DNA from: Syntrophomonas sp.
Lineage (GTDB): Bacteria; Bacillota; Syntrophomonadia; Syntrophomonadales; Syntrophomonadaceae
NCBI GenBank assembly: GCA_016841875.1
Contig: JAENYG010000015.1
Coordinates: 1-64,000, forward strand
Length of the DNA stretch: 64,000 nucleotides
Direction: 5' to 3'
In this document: piece after piece, positions 36,458 to 45,643 of the stretch
How positions within the stretch are numbered: position 1 is the first letter of the stretch
How the letters are laid out: each line of letters starts with the position of its first letter
Program-made: the position numbers and the translations under genes
The notes under the pieces: generated by a model
Databases searched by the model: none
What the model saw: only the letters and a program-made list of their open reading frames with translations
What the model was told of the DNA's origin: nothing

Positions 36458-37840
36458 ATGTCTGAAAAAACTAAGATAATAATCGTTGGCGGTGGTGTAG
36501 GAGGATATCCTGCTGCCATACGGGCGGCTCGCATGGGTGCAGAAGTAACATTGATTGAAAGGGCTGATCTCGGGGGGACATGCTTAAACCGTGGTTGTAT
36601 ACCGACTAAAGCACTTTTGCAGGCTGGCAATGTAATTGAGACCATGAAAGAATCCGAACTATATGGTATCAAGTGTAAGGGTTACGAGTTGAATTTTGGT
36701 GCCGCTATGGCCAGGAAAGATGCGGTTGTGTCGCAGTTATGCAATGGAGTTAAATCCTTGCTGGGAGCCAAAAAAGTCAAGGTTATTAAGGGGACCGCTT
36801 CGTTTGTTGATGCTAAGACATTACAGATAGCAGAAACCGGCGAAAAAGTTCAAGGGGATAAAATCATCATCGCATCAGGATCTATTCCATCTAAGATTCC
36901 CATCGAAGGAATAGATCATCCCGATGTAATGGATTCAGATAAGGTTCTGGAGATGTCTGCCCTGCCGAAGAGTGTGGTTATTATCGGAGGAGGCGTAATA
37001 GGAGTTGAATTTGCCCAGTATCTTAACTCCATGGGATGCGCTGTAACTATTATTGAAATGATGCCCAATCTGGTATTCGGCGTGGATAAGGAAATCGCAG
37101 AACTTCTGCAAAAACTGGTTGTCAAGTCTGGAGTTAAGGTCATTACCAATGCATCGGTAAAGAGTATAGCTCATAAAAAGGCGGAGAATATTGTAACTTA
37201 TGCCCTGGGGGATAAAACCGAGACTGTAAGTGTTGAAAAAGTAATTCTAACGGTAGGAAGAAAGCCAGACTTTTCACTTCTTAACATTGAAAAGATTGGT
37301 GTGAAGACTGAAAAAGGCGCTATTGCAGTTAACGAATACATGGAGACCAATGTCCCTAACGTATATGCCGTAGGTGATGTGATTGGTGGTATAATGCTGG
37401 CTCATCTGGCGTCTGCCGAGGGCGAGTGTGCAGTTCAAAATGCCCTAGGCCATAAAGAAGCCATGAAATACAAAGCGGTTCCTGCCTGTATATATACCAC
37501 TCCTGAGGTAGCTTCAGTTGGGCTTACGGAAGAAAAAGCCAGGGAGTCTTATGATGTGCAAGTAGGTCGCTTTCCGATGCGGGGTGTTGGTAAGGCCCTG
37601 GTTGTAAATGAAGTTGACGGGATGGTCAAGATTGTAGCCGATAAAAAATATGGTGAAGTATTGGGAGTTCATATAATTGGTCCCCATGCAACAGATATGA
37701 TCGCGGAAGCAGTACTGGGAATGAACATGGAAATGACTGTCGAAGAGCTGGCTCATACCATTCATCCCCATCCGACTATATCGGAGGCTGTTATGGAGGC
37801 TGCATTGACACTATGCGGCGGCGCCATTCACATGCCATAA
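36458..37840 (+). CDS. acoL: Dihydrolipoyl dehydrogenase (E3)
   Basis: 460 residues from the second ATG (36458), since AGGAGG directly abuts the first one. FAD site IIVGGGVGGYPAAIRAARMG, redox disulfide GGTCLNRGCIPTK, NAD site VIIGGGVIGVEFAQ, C-terminal HTIHPHPTISEA with the catalytic His-Glu. It reoxidises dihydrolipoyl-E2 with NAD. The FAD motif has GGYPAA where most have GGYVAA. Confidence 0.93.
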   Translation: MSEKTKIIIVGGGVGGYPAAIRAARMGAEVTLIERADLGGTCLNRGCIPTKALLQAGNVIETMKESELYGIKCKGYELNFGAAMARKDAVVSQLCNGVKSLLGAKKVKVIKGTASFVDAKTLQIAETGEKVQGDKIIIASGSIPSKIPIEGIDHPDVMDSDKVLEMSALPKSVVIIGGGVIGVEFAQYLNSMGCAVTIIEMMPNLVFGVDKEIAELLQKLVVKSGVKVITNASVKSIAHKKAENIVTYALGDKTETVSVEKVILTVGRKPDFSLLNIEKIGVKTEKGAIAVNEYMETNVPNVYAVGDVIGGIMLAHLASAEGECAVQNALGHKEAMKYKAVPACIYTTPEVASVGLTEEKARESYDVQVGRFPMRGVGKALVVNEVDGMVKIVADKKYGEVLGVHIIGPHATDMIAEAVLGMNMEMTVEELAHTIHPHPTISEAVMEAALTLCGGAIHMP

Positions 37841-38010
37841 GACTAAACTTGATTATAAATTGATCATTATCTGGAAAGAACCATGTTGTATGACTGAAGC
37901 TGTCAATTCTTGAATCAAAGTCAATCTAGAATGGATGCCTATCGAACAGCAAGACAAGTGAGGGTTTCAAAAAACAGGATTTGATATCCAAAATGGAAGG
38001 AGAATATTTC

Positions 38011-38970
38011 ATGAAGAAGCTTAGCAATGAACAGTTAATTGAATTCTATAAAAATATGCTAAGAATTCGGAGAACAGAAGAAAAATTAATGGAAGTCTTT
38101 TCGGCCGGTGAGATTCAAGGTTTCCTCCATGTAAGCGTTGGCCAGGAATCAGCACCCGTAGCAATATGTGCCAACCTCAATGATGATGATTACATCGGTA
38201 CCACCCACAGGGGTCATGGTTATGCCATTGCCAAAGGAATAGACTTGAACCGGGCCATGGCTGAATTGTTTGGCAGGAAGGCAGGTTATTGCATGGGAAG
38301 GTCAGGATCTATGCATCTGGCTGACCTATCGAAGGGTGTTATGGGTGCCAATGGTATTGTGGGTGGTGGAATACCTATCGTAGTTGGGGCAGGCTTTGCC
38401 GCTCAATATAAAGGGACCACACAAGTAGCAGTATCCACTTTTGGAGATGGTGCTACCAATGAAGGAGCTTTCCATGAAGCTATGAATTTGGCCGCAGTTT
38501 TAAATCTCCCGGTGATTTTCCTCTGTGAGAATAATGGGTGGGCTGAATTTTCACCCAGACCAATCCACTGCAAAATTGAAAATCTGGCTGATCGCGCGGC
38601 TTCTTATGGTATGCCGGGAGTGATCGTTGGCAACGATGTCATTGAAATTTATCAGGCTTGTGCCGAAGCAGTTGCACGGGCACGCGCTGGCGAAGGCCCA
38701 ACCTTTATCGAAGTCAAAAATGATCGCTGGCATGGACATTTCGTAGGGGATGCCCAAAAATACCGGGGTAAGGAAAAAGTCGATGCTGCCATGGCAAAAG
38801 ACTGCATAAAGGACTTGGAGAACTTATTATTAAAAGAAAAAGCTCTTAAGAAACAAGATATTGAGAATATAGAGAAATCCATTGCAGATGAATTAGAAGC
38901 GGCAGTTGCTTATGCACGAGAATGTGCTTATCCAGATCCATCTGAGATGGCAGATGGATTATATGTATAA
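38011..38970 (+). CDS. acoA: Acetoin dehydrogenase-type E1 alpha subunit
   Basis: 319 residues from ATG 38011 behind GGAAGGAGA. Thiamine-diphosphate motif GDGATNEGAFHEAMNLA...NN is present (FGDGATNEG; CENNGWAEF). GTTHRGHGYAIAKG and GRSGSMHLAD are typical of E1 alpha. It forms the heterotetramer with AcoB. A 170-base gap separates it from acoL, so it may have been added later or have an extra signal. No sigma-54 box is seen in the gap. Confidence 0.9.
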   Translation: MKKLSNEQLIEFYKNMLRIRRTEEKLMEVFSAGEIQGFLHVSVGQESAPVAICANLNDDDYIGTTHRGHGYAIAKGIDLNRAMAELFGRKAGYCMGRSGSMHLADLSKGVMGANGIVGGGIPIVVGAGFAAQYKGTTQVAVSTFGDGATNEGAFHEAMNLAAVLNLPVIFLCENNGWAEFSPRPIHCKIENLADRAASYGMPGVIVGNDVIEIYQACAEAVARARAGEGPTFIEVKNDRWHGHFVGDAQKYRGKEKVDAAMAKDCIKDLENLLLKEKALKKQDIENIEKSIADELEAAVAYARECAYPDPSEMADGLYV

Positions 38971-39176
38971 GATCTATTAATGATTTTTATAATCATTTGT
39001 TAGATATCACCCCCCCTAGTAACCGGAAGAGAGTAATCCATATCGGATTTAAACGGCAGGCCGGAACCGAGTGCCGGCTTGCTGGGCCTTTCCGGTGTGG
39101 GCTTGGTGCCAAAAGAGAGGATTATTAATAATGGATTCAAGTACCAGGCGAAGTATTAAAGGAGAGAGGAATAGGG

Positions 39177-39998
39177 ATGAAGGTTAGCAAGGATATTCTA
39201 GAATCTTTTAAACAGGTAGCCCCCTATTTATCAGTACTCTTGAAACGAGAATTAGTCGTATTTATAACGGACAGAGAGGAGATAACTTACGTATACTCTA
39301 CGAATGCAAATATAATCAAGCAGGGAGAAAAAATTGTGCGGGGCGGAGCAGCCAACCGATGTATGTCACAGCAACATACGGTGGAAGCTATGGTTAATAA
39401 GGAAGACGCGGGTGTGGATTTAAGATCTGTGTTCATACCAGTTGCGGATAATCAAGACCAGATAGTAGGCAGCATTGGGGTATCGGTAGAGAGATCAAAG
39501 GAAACATCCCTGCTGGAAATATCACAAGCCCTCTCAGAAATGGCCCGGGAGGTTCAGGCTAGCACACAGGAGATGCATGGTTCTAGTGAGATCCTGCATC
39601 AGGAGTTCTCTATTACTTGTGCACTGGTTGATAACATGATCGAGGGAGTGAGGACAGTTTACCATATTGGGAACGTTGTTCGAAATATTGCCTCAGAAAC
39701 CAGAACCCTGGGGTTGAACGCTACTATTGATTCAGTGAAAGCTGGGGAAGCTGGGAGAAGCCTTGCGGCAGCAGCTAAAGAAGTTCGAACATTAGCGGAG
39801 AAAAGTGAAGAAATGGTAAAGGAAATGCAGGCAAAACTTGACCAAAATACGCAATTTGCATTCAAGGTTAGAAATGGCATGGATAAGGCAAATGAGTGCG
39901 TAGAACATCTAAACCAGGTAATACAGGAGATAGCAGAAGCTTGTATGCATTTAGAATCTACATCTTGGAAAATATTCTCAATGGCCAGGGAAATATAA
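39177..39998 (+). CDS. Soluble MCP-like signalling protein
   Basis: 273 residues, no transmembrane helix. Residues ~1-115 form a small sensor-like domain (LLKRELVVFITDREEITYVY; VFIPVADNQDQIVGSIGVSV), as in soluble chemotaxis-like sensors of Clostridia. Residues ~120-273 are a shortened MCP signalling hairpin with LNATIDSVKAGEAGRSLA and VRTLAEKSEEM. The bundle lacks the full length of a kinase-controlling tip, so it may act as a stand-alone metabolite sensor. It follows acoA and may be co-regulated. Confidence 0.78.
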   Translation: MKVSKDILESFKQVAPYLSVLLKRELVVFITDREEITYVYSTNANIIKQGEKIVRGGAANRCMSQQHTVEAMVNKEDAGVDLRSVFIPVADNQDQIVGSIGVSVERSKETSLLEISQALSEMAREVQASTQEMHGSSEILHQEFSITCALVDNMIEGVRTVYHIGNVVRNIASETRTLGLNATIDSVKAGEAGRSLAAAAKEVRTLAEKSEEMVKEMQAKLDQNTQFAFKVRNGMDKANECVEHLNQVIQEIAEACMHLESTSWKIFSMAREI

Positions 39999-40193
39999 TT
40001 TATAGTTCATAGTCTTGAAATAGATTATACGTGTATAAGTTGATTAATGAGTAAAATGAAATGATACTGCTCTGCTTAATTATAGAATAAACCGTATTCG
40101 TATTTAAATCTATCGACTTGTGGTTGAGATTTTGCTATAGAAAAATTGAACTGCTTATTTCTATAACGAATGAAAAAAAAGGTGGAATGCTGG

Positions 40194-41177
40194 ATGATCA
40201 GAATAATTAATAACTCTCGTGATCCATATTTTAATCTTGCCATGGAGGAGTATGTCGTGACCGCGATGCCGGAGGGAGAAGATTATTTTATTCTGTGGCA
40301 GAATGAGCCCACAATTGTGGTGGGGAGAAATCAGAACACTATCGAAGAAATTAACCTTGCTTTCGTAGAGACTAGGGGCATCAAAGTTGTAAGAAGAATG
40401 TCTGGAGGAGGAGCAGTATATCATGATCATGGCAACCTGAACTATACATTTGTAGTTCAGGAAGAAGGACGATTTCACAAATTTGATGTTTTTACCAGTT
40501 ATTTAATAAATACTCTCAGAAAGTTGGGAATTCAAGCCGAGAATAGTGGTAGAAATGATATAACCATTAATGGCAGAAAATTTTCCGGTAATGCACAATT
40601 CAAGCGTGGAAAACGTCTGCTTCATCATGGGACAATTTTATTTGATTCAAATTTAGATGTAATGGTTGAGGCTTTAAATGTTAAACCGGAAAAAATAAAT
40701 TCCAAAGGGATAAAATCAATAAAAAGCCGCGTAACCAATATAAAAGAACATATAAGCATACCATTGGAGATCAATGAATTTAAGGAACTCTTATATGAAA
40801 CCGTGTTGGATGCTAACAACGAGATCTCAACATATTATTTATCTGATATAGATCAGAAAGCGATATCCGATTTGAGAAATAAAAAATATGCCACCTGGGA
40901 TTGGGCTTTTGGAAGTTCTCCTCCTTTTACTATTCAGAAAAAGGGTAGCTTTAATTGGGGCAATATTGATATTCGGCTCAGTATAAATCAAGGATATATT
41001 ACTGAATGCAAGATATACGGCGATTTTTTTGCAGCAAAGGATATTGAAGAATTCGAAAAGATATTTGTAGGACTGGTTTATAGAAAGGATATTTTTGATA
41101 AGAATATTACTTCAGAGATTATTACAACGTACTGGCCATCTGCTAATGTTGATGAGATAATACAGCTTTTATTTTGA
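40194..41177 (+). CDS. lplA: Lipoate-protein ligase A
   Basis: 327 residues from ATG 40194 (MIRIINNSRDPYFNLAMEEY) behind AAAGGTGG. Signature WQNEPTIVVGRNQN, RRMSGGGAVYHDHGNLNYTF, and the lysine in GNAQFKRGKRLLHHGTILFD. It has the C-terminal accessory domain. It attaches scavenged lipoate, via lipoyl-AMP, to E2 proteins such as AcoC. Its placement next to operon II suggests dedicated supply. Confidence 0.93.
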   Translation: MIRIINNSRDPYFNLAMEEYVVTAMPEGEDYFILWQNEPTIVVGRNQNTIEEINLAFVETRGIKVVRRMSGGGAVYHDHGNLNYTFVVQEEGRFHKFDVFTSYLINTLRKLGIQAENSGRNDITINGRKFSGNAQFKRGKRLLHHGTILFDSNLDVMVEALNVKPEKINSKGIKSIKSRVTNIKEHISIPLEINEFKELLYETVLDANNEISTYYLSDIDQKAISDLRNKKYATWDWAFGSSPPFTIQKKGSFNWGNIDIRLSINQGYITECKIYGDFFAAKDIEEFEKIFVGLVYRKDIFDKNITSEIITTYWPSANVDEIIQLLF

Positions 41178-41230
41178 TATGAAATACGAAGATTTTGAGC
41201 AACGAAGATCAAGGGATTGGAGGAATTCTA

Positions 41231-41998
41231 ATGGATAGCGCAATTAAAGGATTAAAAGATCTCGATAATCATAGGCTGTCTGAATTAGTAATTAATATGT
41301 TTCACCAGATCATGGTTCATCATACCATATACTTTTTGGAGGTAGAACACCAATTTGGTATGCCAGGTGCACTCGAGATTATGGAAAAAGCATTTCCCCA
41401 GAGTTACAAAGCACAGATGAAACGATTAGGAAAAACGCTGGGAATAGAATTGGAAGATGCTATTCCTAAGGCTTTAATAGACATGCCAAAGGAGCAGTTG
41501 CTTGAATTAATTAGATCTTTAGGTGCAAACTGGTTAGCTGGCGATGGAATATGGTTTCAGGCCATAGAACAAAATTACAGTGTATTAGATGCACAGCGTT
41601 GTGCGGGTGGTGCAGTAGGAAAATTTTGTGCATTTGAAGCAAGTTCAATAAAGAAATTTTTGGGCCTGCCGAAATTAGCAGGATTGGAAGGTCTTAAACA
41701 AGCACTCAAATTCAGATTATATCATCAGGTTAATGTTCAGTCTATTGTTGACGAAAGCCCGAACAGCATTATTTTTTATATGAATGAATGTATCGTACAA
41801 TCTACAAGAAAACGCAAAGGTTTGGACGATTATCCCTGCAAGTCAACCGGAATGATGGAATATAGATCTTTTGCTGCCACAATCGATCATCGAATTGTAA
41901 CGGAATGTTTAGGTTGTCCACCAGATTCTCATCCGGAGGACTGGTATTGCGCCTGGAAGTTCTCCATTCCCCCCAATAGAGAAGATATAAGAGTTTAA
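41231..41998 (+). CDS. DUF6125-like cytosolic protein
   Basis: 255 residues from ATG 41231 behind GGATTGGAGG. Soluble, with helical N-terminal half and conserved-looking Cys and His: CAGGAVGKFCAFEASSIKKF, MNECIVQSTRKRKGLDDYPC and a late ECLGCPPDSHPEDWYCAW. Proteins of this type (DUF6125) are related to L-2-amino-thiazoline-4-carboxylate-hydrolase-like folds, with no firm function. The three cysteines near the C-terminus could bind metal or a cofactor. Confidence 0.6.
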   Translation: MDSAIKGLKDLDNHRLSELVINMFHQIMVHHTIYFLEVEHQFGMPGALEIMEKAFPQSYKAQMKRLGKTLGIELEDAIPKALIDMPKEQLLELIRSLGANWLAGDGIWFQAIEQNYSVLDAQRCAGGAVGKFCAFEASSIKKFLGLPKLAGLEGLKQALKFRLYHQVNVQSIVDESPNSIIFYMNECIVQSTRKRKGLDDYPCKSTGMMEYRSFAATIDHRIVTECLGCPPDSHPEDWYCAWKFSIPPNREDIRV

Positions 41999-42038
41999 AT
42001 GCTTCCTTGAGGATATAAAATAAACCATTATCTATTAC

Positions 42039-42115
42039 CTGAGTTTATCGTTTGGTAAAATGGCTACTATTTCGCCCCCCCTTCCTAGATTCCAGCCCTC
42101 AAACGATAAACTCAG
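42039..42115 (+). terminator. 16-bp inverted repeat after the DUF6125 gene
   Basis: CTGAGTTTATCGTTTG (42039-42054) and CAAACGATAAACTCAG (42100-42115) are perfect reverse complements with a 45-base loop and TTTTAA after them. Likely 3' end of the operon II region transcript. Confidence 0.6.
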
Positions 42116-42340
42116 TTTTAATACACTGTCTGCCAACCTGATTCCTTGTGAAGAGCATTGTTTTTAGTAGTTAACACAAACTTTGTAATAAAATGAATAG
42201 TGATAGGAGCCTAATATATAGTTTCTTAGAATCCCGAACCATCCGATCTTTGCACCAATCATTTTAGCAACTTGCATGGCTTATTTCCTACTCAACACTT
42301 GCTATATAGAATCATACTTATACTCCGGAATTAAAAAAGA

Positions 42341-42367
42341 GGGGTCACTGAATATATCAGTAACCCC
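42341..42367 (-). terminator. Terminator-like hairpin on the minus strand
   Basis: GGGGTCACTGA and TCAGTAACCCC pair with one mismatch around a 5-base loop. Read on the minus strand it is followed by CTCTTTTTT. No minus gene ends directly beside it. Confidence 0.5.
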
Positions 42368-42684
42368 AAAAGGAAGAGTTTAAATGTTAAGTGAACTTAT
42401 AAGAAAATTGATATTGGCTGGTTTACATGCAACAGTGGTTTTTTGGTAGCCATCTTGAGTCTACGAATGATTACCAATTGTTTTCTTAATATTACTAATG
42501 CAATAAACATGCCAATTGATATGTAAAAACCGTTGCCAGGTCATTATTCAAGAACCTTTCCCGATTGCTAGCTAAGATTGATTATGTCATTCCAGGAGAG
42601 GGGCCGAGGGTATGCGTCTATACACTCATAATGCTATGTGTAATGGTATATTTATGGTATTTGGAAATTACAGGGTTAGAAAGT

Positions 42685-42762
42685 GAGCCATAAATGACTT
42701 GGCTAGATCGCAGTTATTTAAACCTATTGGCTCAATATAAAATAACAAACCGATATTGACTT
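42685..42762 (+). promoter_or_regulatory. Third activator site pair
   Basis: GAGCCA-TAAA-TGACTT (42685-42700) and AACCGA-TAT-TGACTT (42748-42762), starts 63 bases apart. The cores match those of operons I and II. No -24/-12 element lies between it and the next gene, so the promoter may have been lost. Confidence 0.6.
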
Positions 42763-42826
42763 GCTTGCATCAGTAAGTACTTATCATGATGCTGAACCAA
42801 ACAGCGGACAGAAGGGAGTGCGTTTT

Positions 42827-43198
42827 ATGGAGGGTTGGGACATGTTTTGGGTAAGAGTAATAGAACCAAATGTATTAATAATATCAGGTCATCAAAAAAG
42901 AATAAGTCGGAATATCGGAAAATATTATGCCAATTTAGGTGCTAAGGTAATAATAGCTGATATCAGCCAGGAGGATCGCCAAATCATTATTGAAAGTCTT
43001 AATGAAAAGGGTATAAAATATGCTTCAATTACCAGGGAATTATGTAATAATGATGAAGCCAGGGAAGTGCTATATCATTGGCTAGACGACTGTATGAAAT
43101 TTAGAGTGGTAATTAATTTAGCGGGTGAAGAGGTTTTTAATACAAGTAGATTAAAAGATATTCTAGAGTCTCAAGGTGGAATTTTATATACAGTATGA
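42827..43198 (+). pseudogene. Truncated, diverged SDR-like protein
   Basis: 123 residues from ATG 42827 behind GGGAG. It looks like the N-terminal half of an SDR: a strand-turn-helix (VLIISGHQKRISRNIGKYYA), acidic strand end (VIIADIS) and VVINLAGE at the NNAG position. The TGxxxGxG glycines and the YxxxK half are missing. It may be the remnant of a third regulon gene, or a short protein with a new role. It is preceded by the regulon's activator sites. Confidence 0.6.
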
Positions 43199-43241
43199 AG
43201 ACTCGTTAAAAATCGTAGGGAACCTAATGGTTCTGATTTAT

Positions 43242-43550
43242 TTATATCTTTTGACGAAATGACTCCTGGTTTGACTCTGCATATATACTTTCGATGCTTT
43301 GAAATCTACGATTACGCAGATATAATAGAATATCAATTGATACCATAGTCATATTAATAAGATAAAGATATATTACATAATCATAGCTATAAAAAATCTT
43401 ATGAAGAATGCTACAGACATATCCTGATAAAGCTATCAATAAAAAAACAAGGCTCTTACCTTTAGTAGATCTGGATGTATATGATTTGTGGATGGAAAAT
43501 GGCCAGGCAGATCCCCAGCATACTAACATCAAAATTTCAAAAATACTCAT
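43242..43550 (-). CDS. Small PQ-loop-like membrane protein
   Basis: 102 residues, three hydrophobic helices (~4-18, 33-50, 58-78). SIHKSYTSRSTKGKSLVFLL resembles the first repeat of PQ-loop / SemiSWEET-type proteins. Start ATG behind GGGAGGC on the minus strand. Such half-transporters work as dimers; the substrate is unknown. Confidence 0.65.
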   Translation of the reverse strand: MSIFEILMLVCWGSAWPFSIHKSYTSRSTKGKSLVFLLIALSGYVCSILHKIFYSYDYVIYLYLINMTMVSIDILLYLRNRRFQSIESIYAESNQESFRQKI

Positions 43551-43596
43551 ATGTCATAGCCTCCCATTTATATTCTCTACTACACAATTTTAGAAA

Positions 43597-44367
43597 CTAA
43601 ATGTATATATAATCACCTATATCTTCAAAAAAAACTGTATCTATAAAGTGTTTTTCTACCGTCCTAAAGCTTTTCCTAGTTGCATCTATCCAACCACCGC
43701 TATCCAACTCCCTGTATGGCAAATGAACTGCGGCAATTTTTTGAGGGTTGATATATTTTTCAATCACTTGTCTGGCTGAAGAAAGACCTACATAAGGAAA
43801 AGGCACTATGAGTAAATCTATGTTTTTTTCAATCAGATTAAGGTTGATATAGTTATCACTAATGGGTTTAGCGTCTCCTACATGTAAAATTTTCTTTCCG
43901 CCTACTTCAATAAGATAGGCAAAATTTTCCACATATTTATATTCATCTCCCTCATGCAAAAGAGAAATGGCCCAAATTTTAACACCATCAACTTCATGCA
44001 AATTCTCATTTAGTCCCATTAGAGTATTGGCCTGTATCAATTGACTATTTGCCCACCCCGAATGCAGTCTGCATATTTCTGAAATTGCATCTTGATTAGC
44101 AATAACAACGGTATTTGGATGATGCTTTAAAAAATTAACTGTACTTTGGGGATCAAAGTGATCAGGATGATGATGCGTAAAGAGTATGAGGTCAATGTTT
44201 TTATAAGGGGAAATACCTCTAATTATTTGAGTTTGTATTTCTAACGGCGGATTTTTAAATATTGGGACCACTGAATTACATAAGCCATCAACAAGTACTT
44301 TTTTTTTATTAAAAGTTAATAGAACTCCAGCATTTGATACGTAGGATATCTTGCAAAATCGTTTCAT
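43597..44367 (-). CDS. MBL-fold metal-dependent hydrolase
   Basis: 256 residues. Zinc motif THHHPDHFD (HxHxDH type), later His in LHEGDEYKY and LHVGDAKPI, and a C-terminal AAVHLPYREL. It resembles the UlaG/YtnP-like branch of metallo-beta-lactamase-fold enzymes (lactonase or phosphoesterase). No substrate can be inferred; the neighbours are unrelated. Confidence 0.82.
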   Translation of the reverse strand: MKRFCKISYVSNAGVLLTFNKKKVLVDGLCNSVVPIFKNPPLEIQTQIIRGISPYKNIDLILFTHHHPDHFDPQSTVNFLKHHPNTVVIANQDAISEICRLHSGWANSQLIQANTLMGLNENLHEVDGVKIWAISLLHEGDEYKYVENFAYLIEVGGKKILHVGDAKPISDNYINLNLIEKNIDLLIVPFPYVGLSSARQVIEKYINPQKIAAVHLPYRELDSGGWIDATRKSFRTVEKHFIDTVFFEDIGDYIYI

Positions 44368-44618
44368 TTGTTATTCAAAACCTTCTTCATAAATTTCTAT
44401 AATACTAAACGTATTCTAGTCGCTCCCTACACCCCTTAAAAGTCCAAATTTAACATTAACACTCTTCTCCAAATTAATTGCAAATATCATGCCATTCTAA
44501 GGAGTCAGGCCTGACAATAATTGGGCGGAAGCGGTTCTGTATACATGCTTGTAAATCATATACAAATAGACAATATATTGATAAAATATACTTTATATAT
44601 TTCGAAAGAGGTTCTCAG

Positions 44619-44735
44619 ATGGCAGAACTAACAACTGAAGAACGTTAGATGAGATTGCCGAATACTTGAGTTAGCAAGGTTACAACTTATAGCTGGATAG
44701 ATAAAAAAACAAATGCCTGCACTAGGGTCTGCTGA
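44619..44735 (+). pseudogene. Remnant of an excisionase-type (HTH_17) DNA-binding gene
   Basis: Pieces in two frames, MAELTTEER, DEIAEYLS and SKVTTYSWIDKKTNACTRV, line up with the usual EIAEYLxVSKxTIYxWIxxxxIPAxRVG segment of excisionase/MerR-like proteins. Stops and at least one frameshift interrupt it. It lies just before transposase remains, so this stretch is a decayed mobile-element zone. Confidence 0.5.
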
Positions 44736-44829
44736 ACGTTAGAACCCGCATAAACACTGGGCTTGAAGGAGTTTTGCCAGGTATAATAGTACATAGAAAC
44801 AGAAATTTATCATATAAAAACCTTGCATT

Positions 44830-45513
44830 TGGAGTGTGCCTTTATGTACTGCGCGGCACAAAAGTGCGGGAGCACTCCTGATACAAAACCGAAAATCCGG
44901 GTTGGATAGAGATAACGTAGGAGAAATAGCGGAAAGTCCTTATATGCAATTCTTCATTGGGCTGCCGTCCTTTGTCAAGGAAGCTCCCTTTGATGCATTC
45001 CTCATGACTCATTTCCGGAAGAAGAGGTCGAATCGTGAGCTTGCATATGCCGTTTGTCAGACCCATCGTTCGTGGCAAAGCTAGGGCCGAGGTGGAGTTT
45101 GGCGCCATACCGGCAATCGTATCGTTGATGGATATAGTTTCATGGAAAATGTAAGTTATAATGATAACGGGACAATCTTGAACCAGTCCATGGAAAACTA
45201 ACGTCAAAATACGGTTTTATCCTGAAGTCGTAATGGCCGACAATATCCAAGCGTAATCCGGAAAATTAATAGTTCTGCAAAAAAAATATAACATCCAGCT
45301 TAGTGGGCCGTCCATCGGGAAGACCAAAAACTTATTAGTAATCATGAAAGAACAAAGAAGCTGGAAAAACAGGATGTAGGAATACGAAATGCCGTCGAAG
45401 GAAAATCCGAAGAAGGCAAACATTTTTATGGGCTGGGCCTGATTGTGGCACAGCTCAAAGAAACCAGCGAAACACTATTGCCATGCGGTTCCTGGTATTG
45501 AACCTGGAGCAGT
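44830..45513 (+). pseudogene. Degraded IS5/IS1182-type transposase
   Basis: Fragments in shifting frames: IAESPYMQFFIGLP and PFDAFLMTHFRKKRS (44.93-45.03 kb), EFGAIPAIVSLMDI (45.09 kb), IRNAVEGKSEEGKHFYGLGL and IVAQLKETSET (45.38-45.47 kb), then AMRFLVLNLEQ in another frame. These are the N-terminal, middle and C-terminal landmarks of IS5/IS1182-group transposases, in order, but only about half the normal length. Inactive. Ends of the element were not recognised. Confidence 0.75.
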
Positions 45514-45643
45514 GACTTTAGATTCTTTAATGCAAATTTATCAGAGTGTATTCTGGGTGGCTAGACTTGGATTTTAATGAAATTAACTCGCTGTTTAAGC
45601 AAACCCTGATTAATATAAAAATAGTGCAGAATGGAGTGGGGTT

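Larger units (their letters stand above)
41999..42826. other. Long intergenic region with hairpins and a third activator-site pair
   Basis: About 830 bases, AT-rich. Contains inverted repeats at 42039-42115 and 42341-42367 and the activator-site pair at 42685-42762. A 21-codon frame at 42384 (MLSELIRKLILAG...) resembles a phasin N-terminus but stops at once. No sigma-54 box was found. Confidence 0.5.

Noticed and set aside
40121-40136. TGGTTGAGATTTTGCT before lplA as a sigma-54 promoter
   Set aside because: GG and GC are correctly spaced but three defined positions mismatch and no activator site lies upstream.
42384-42449. 21-codon frame starting MLSELIRKLILAGLHA, like a phasin N-terminus
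   Set aside because: Similarity covers only about 14 residues and the frame stops; not enough for a pseudogene call.
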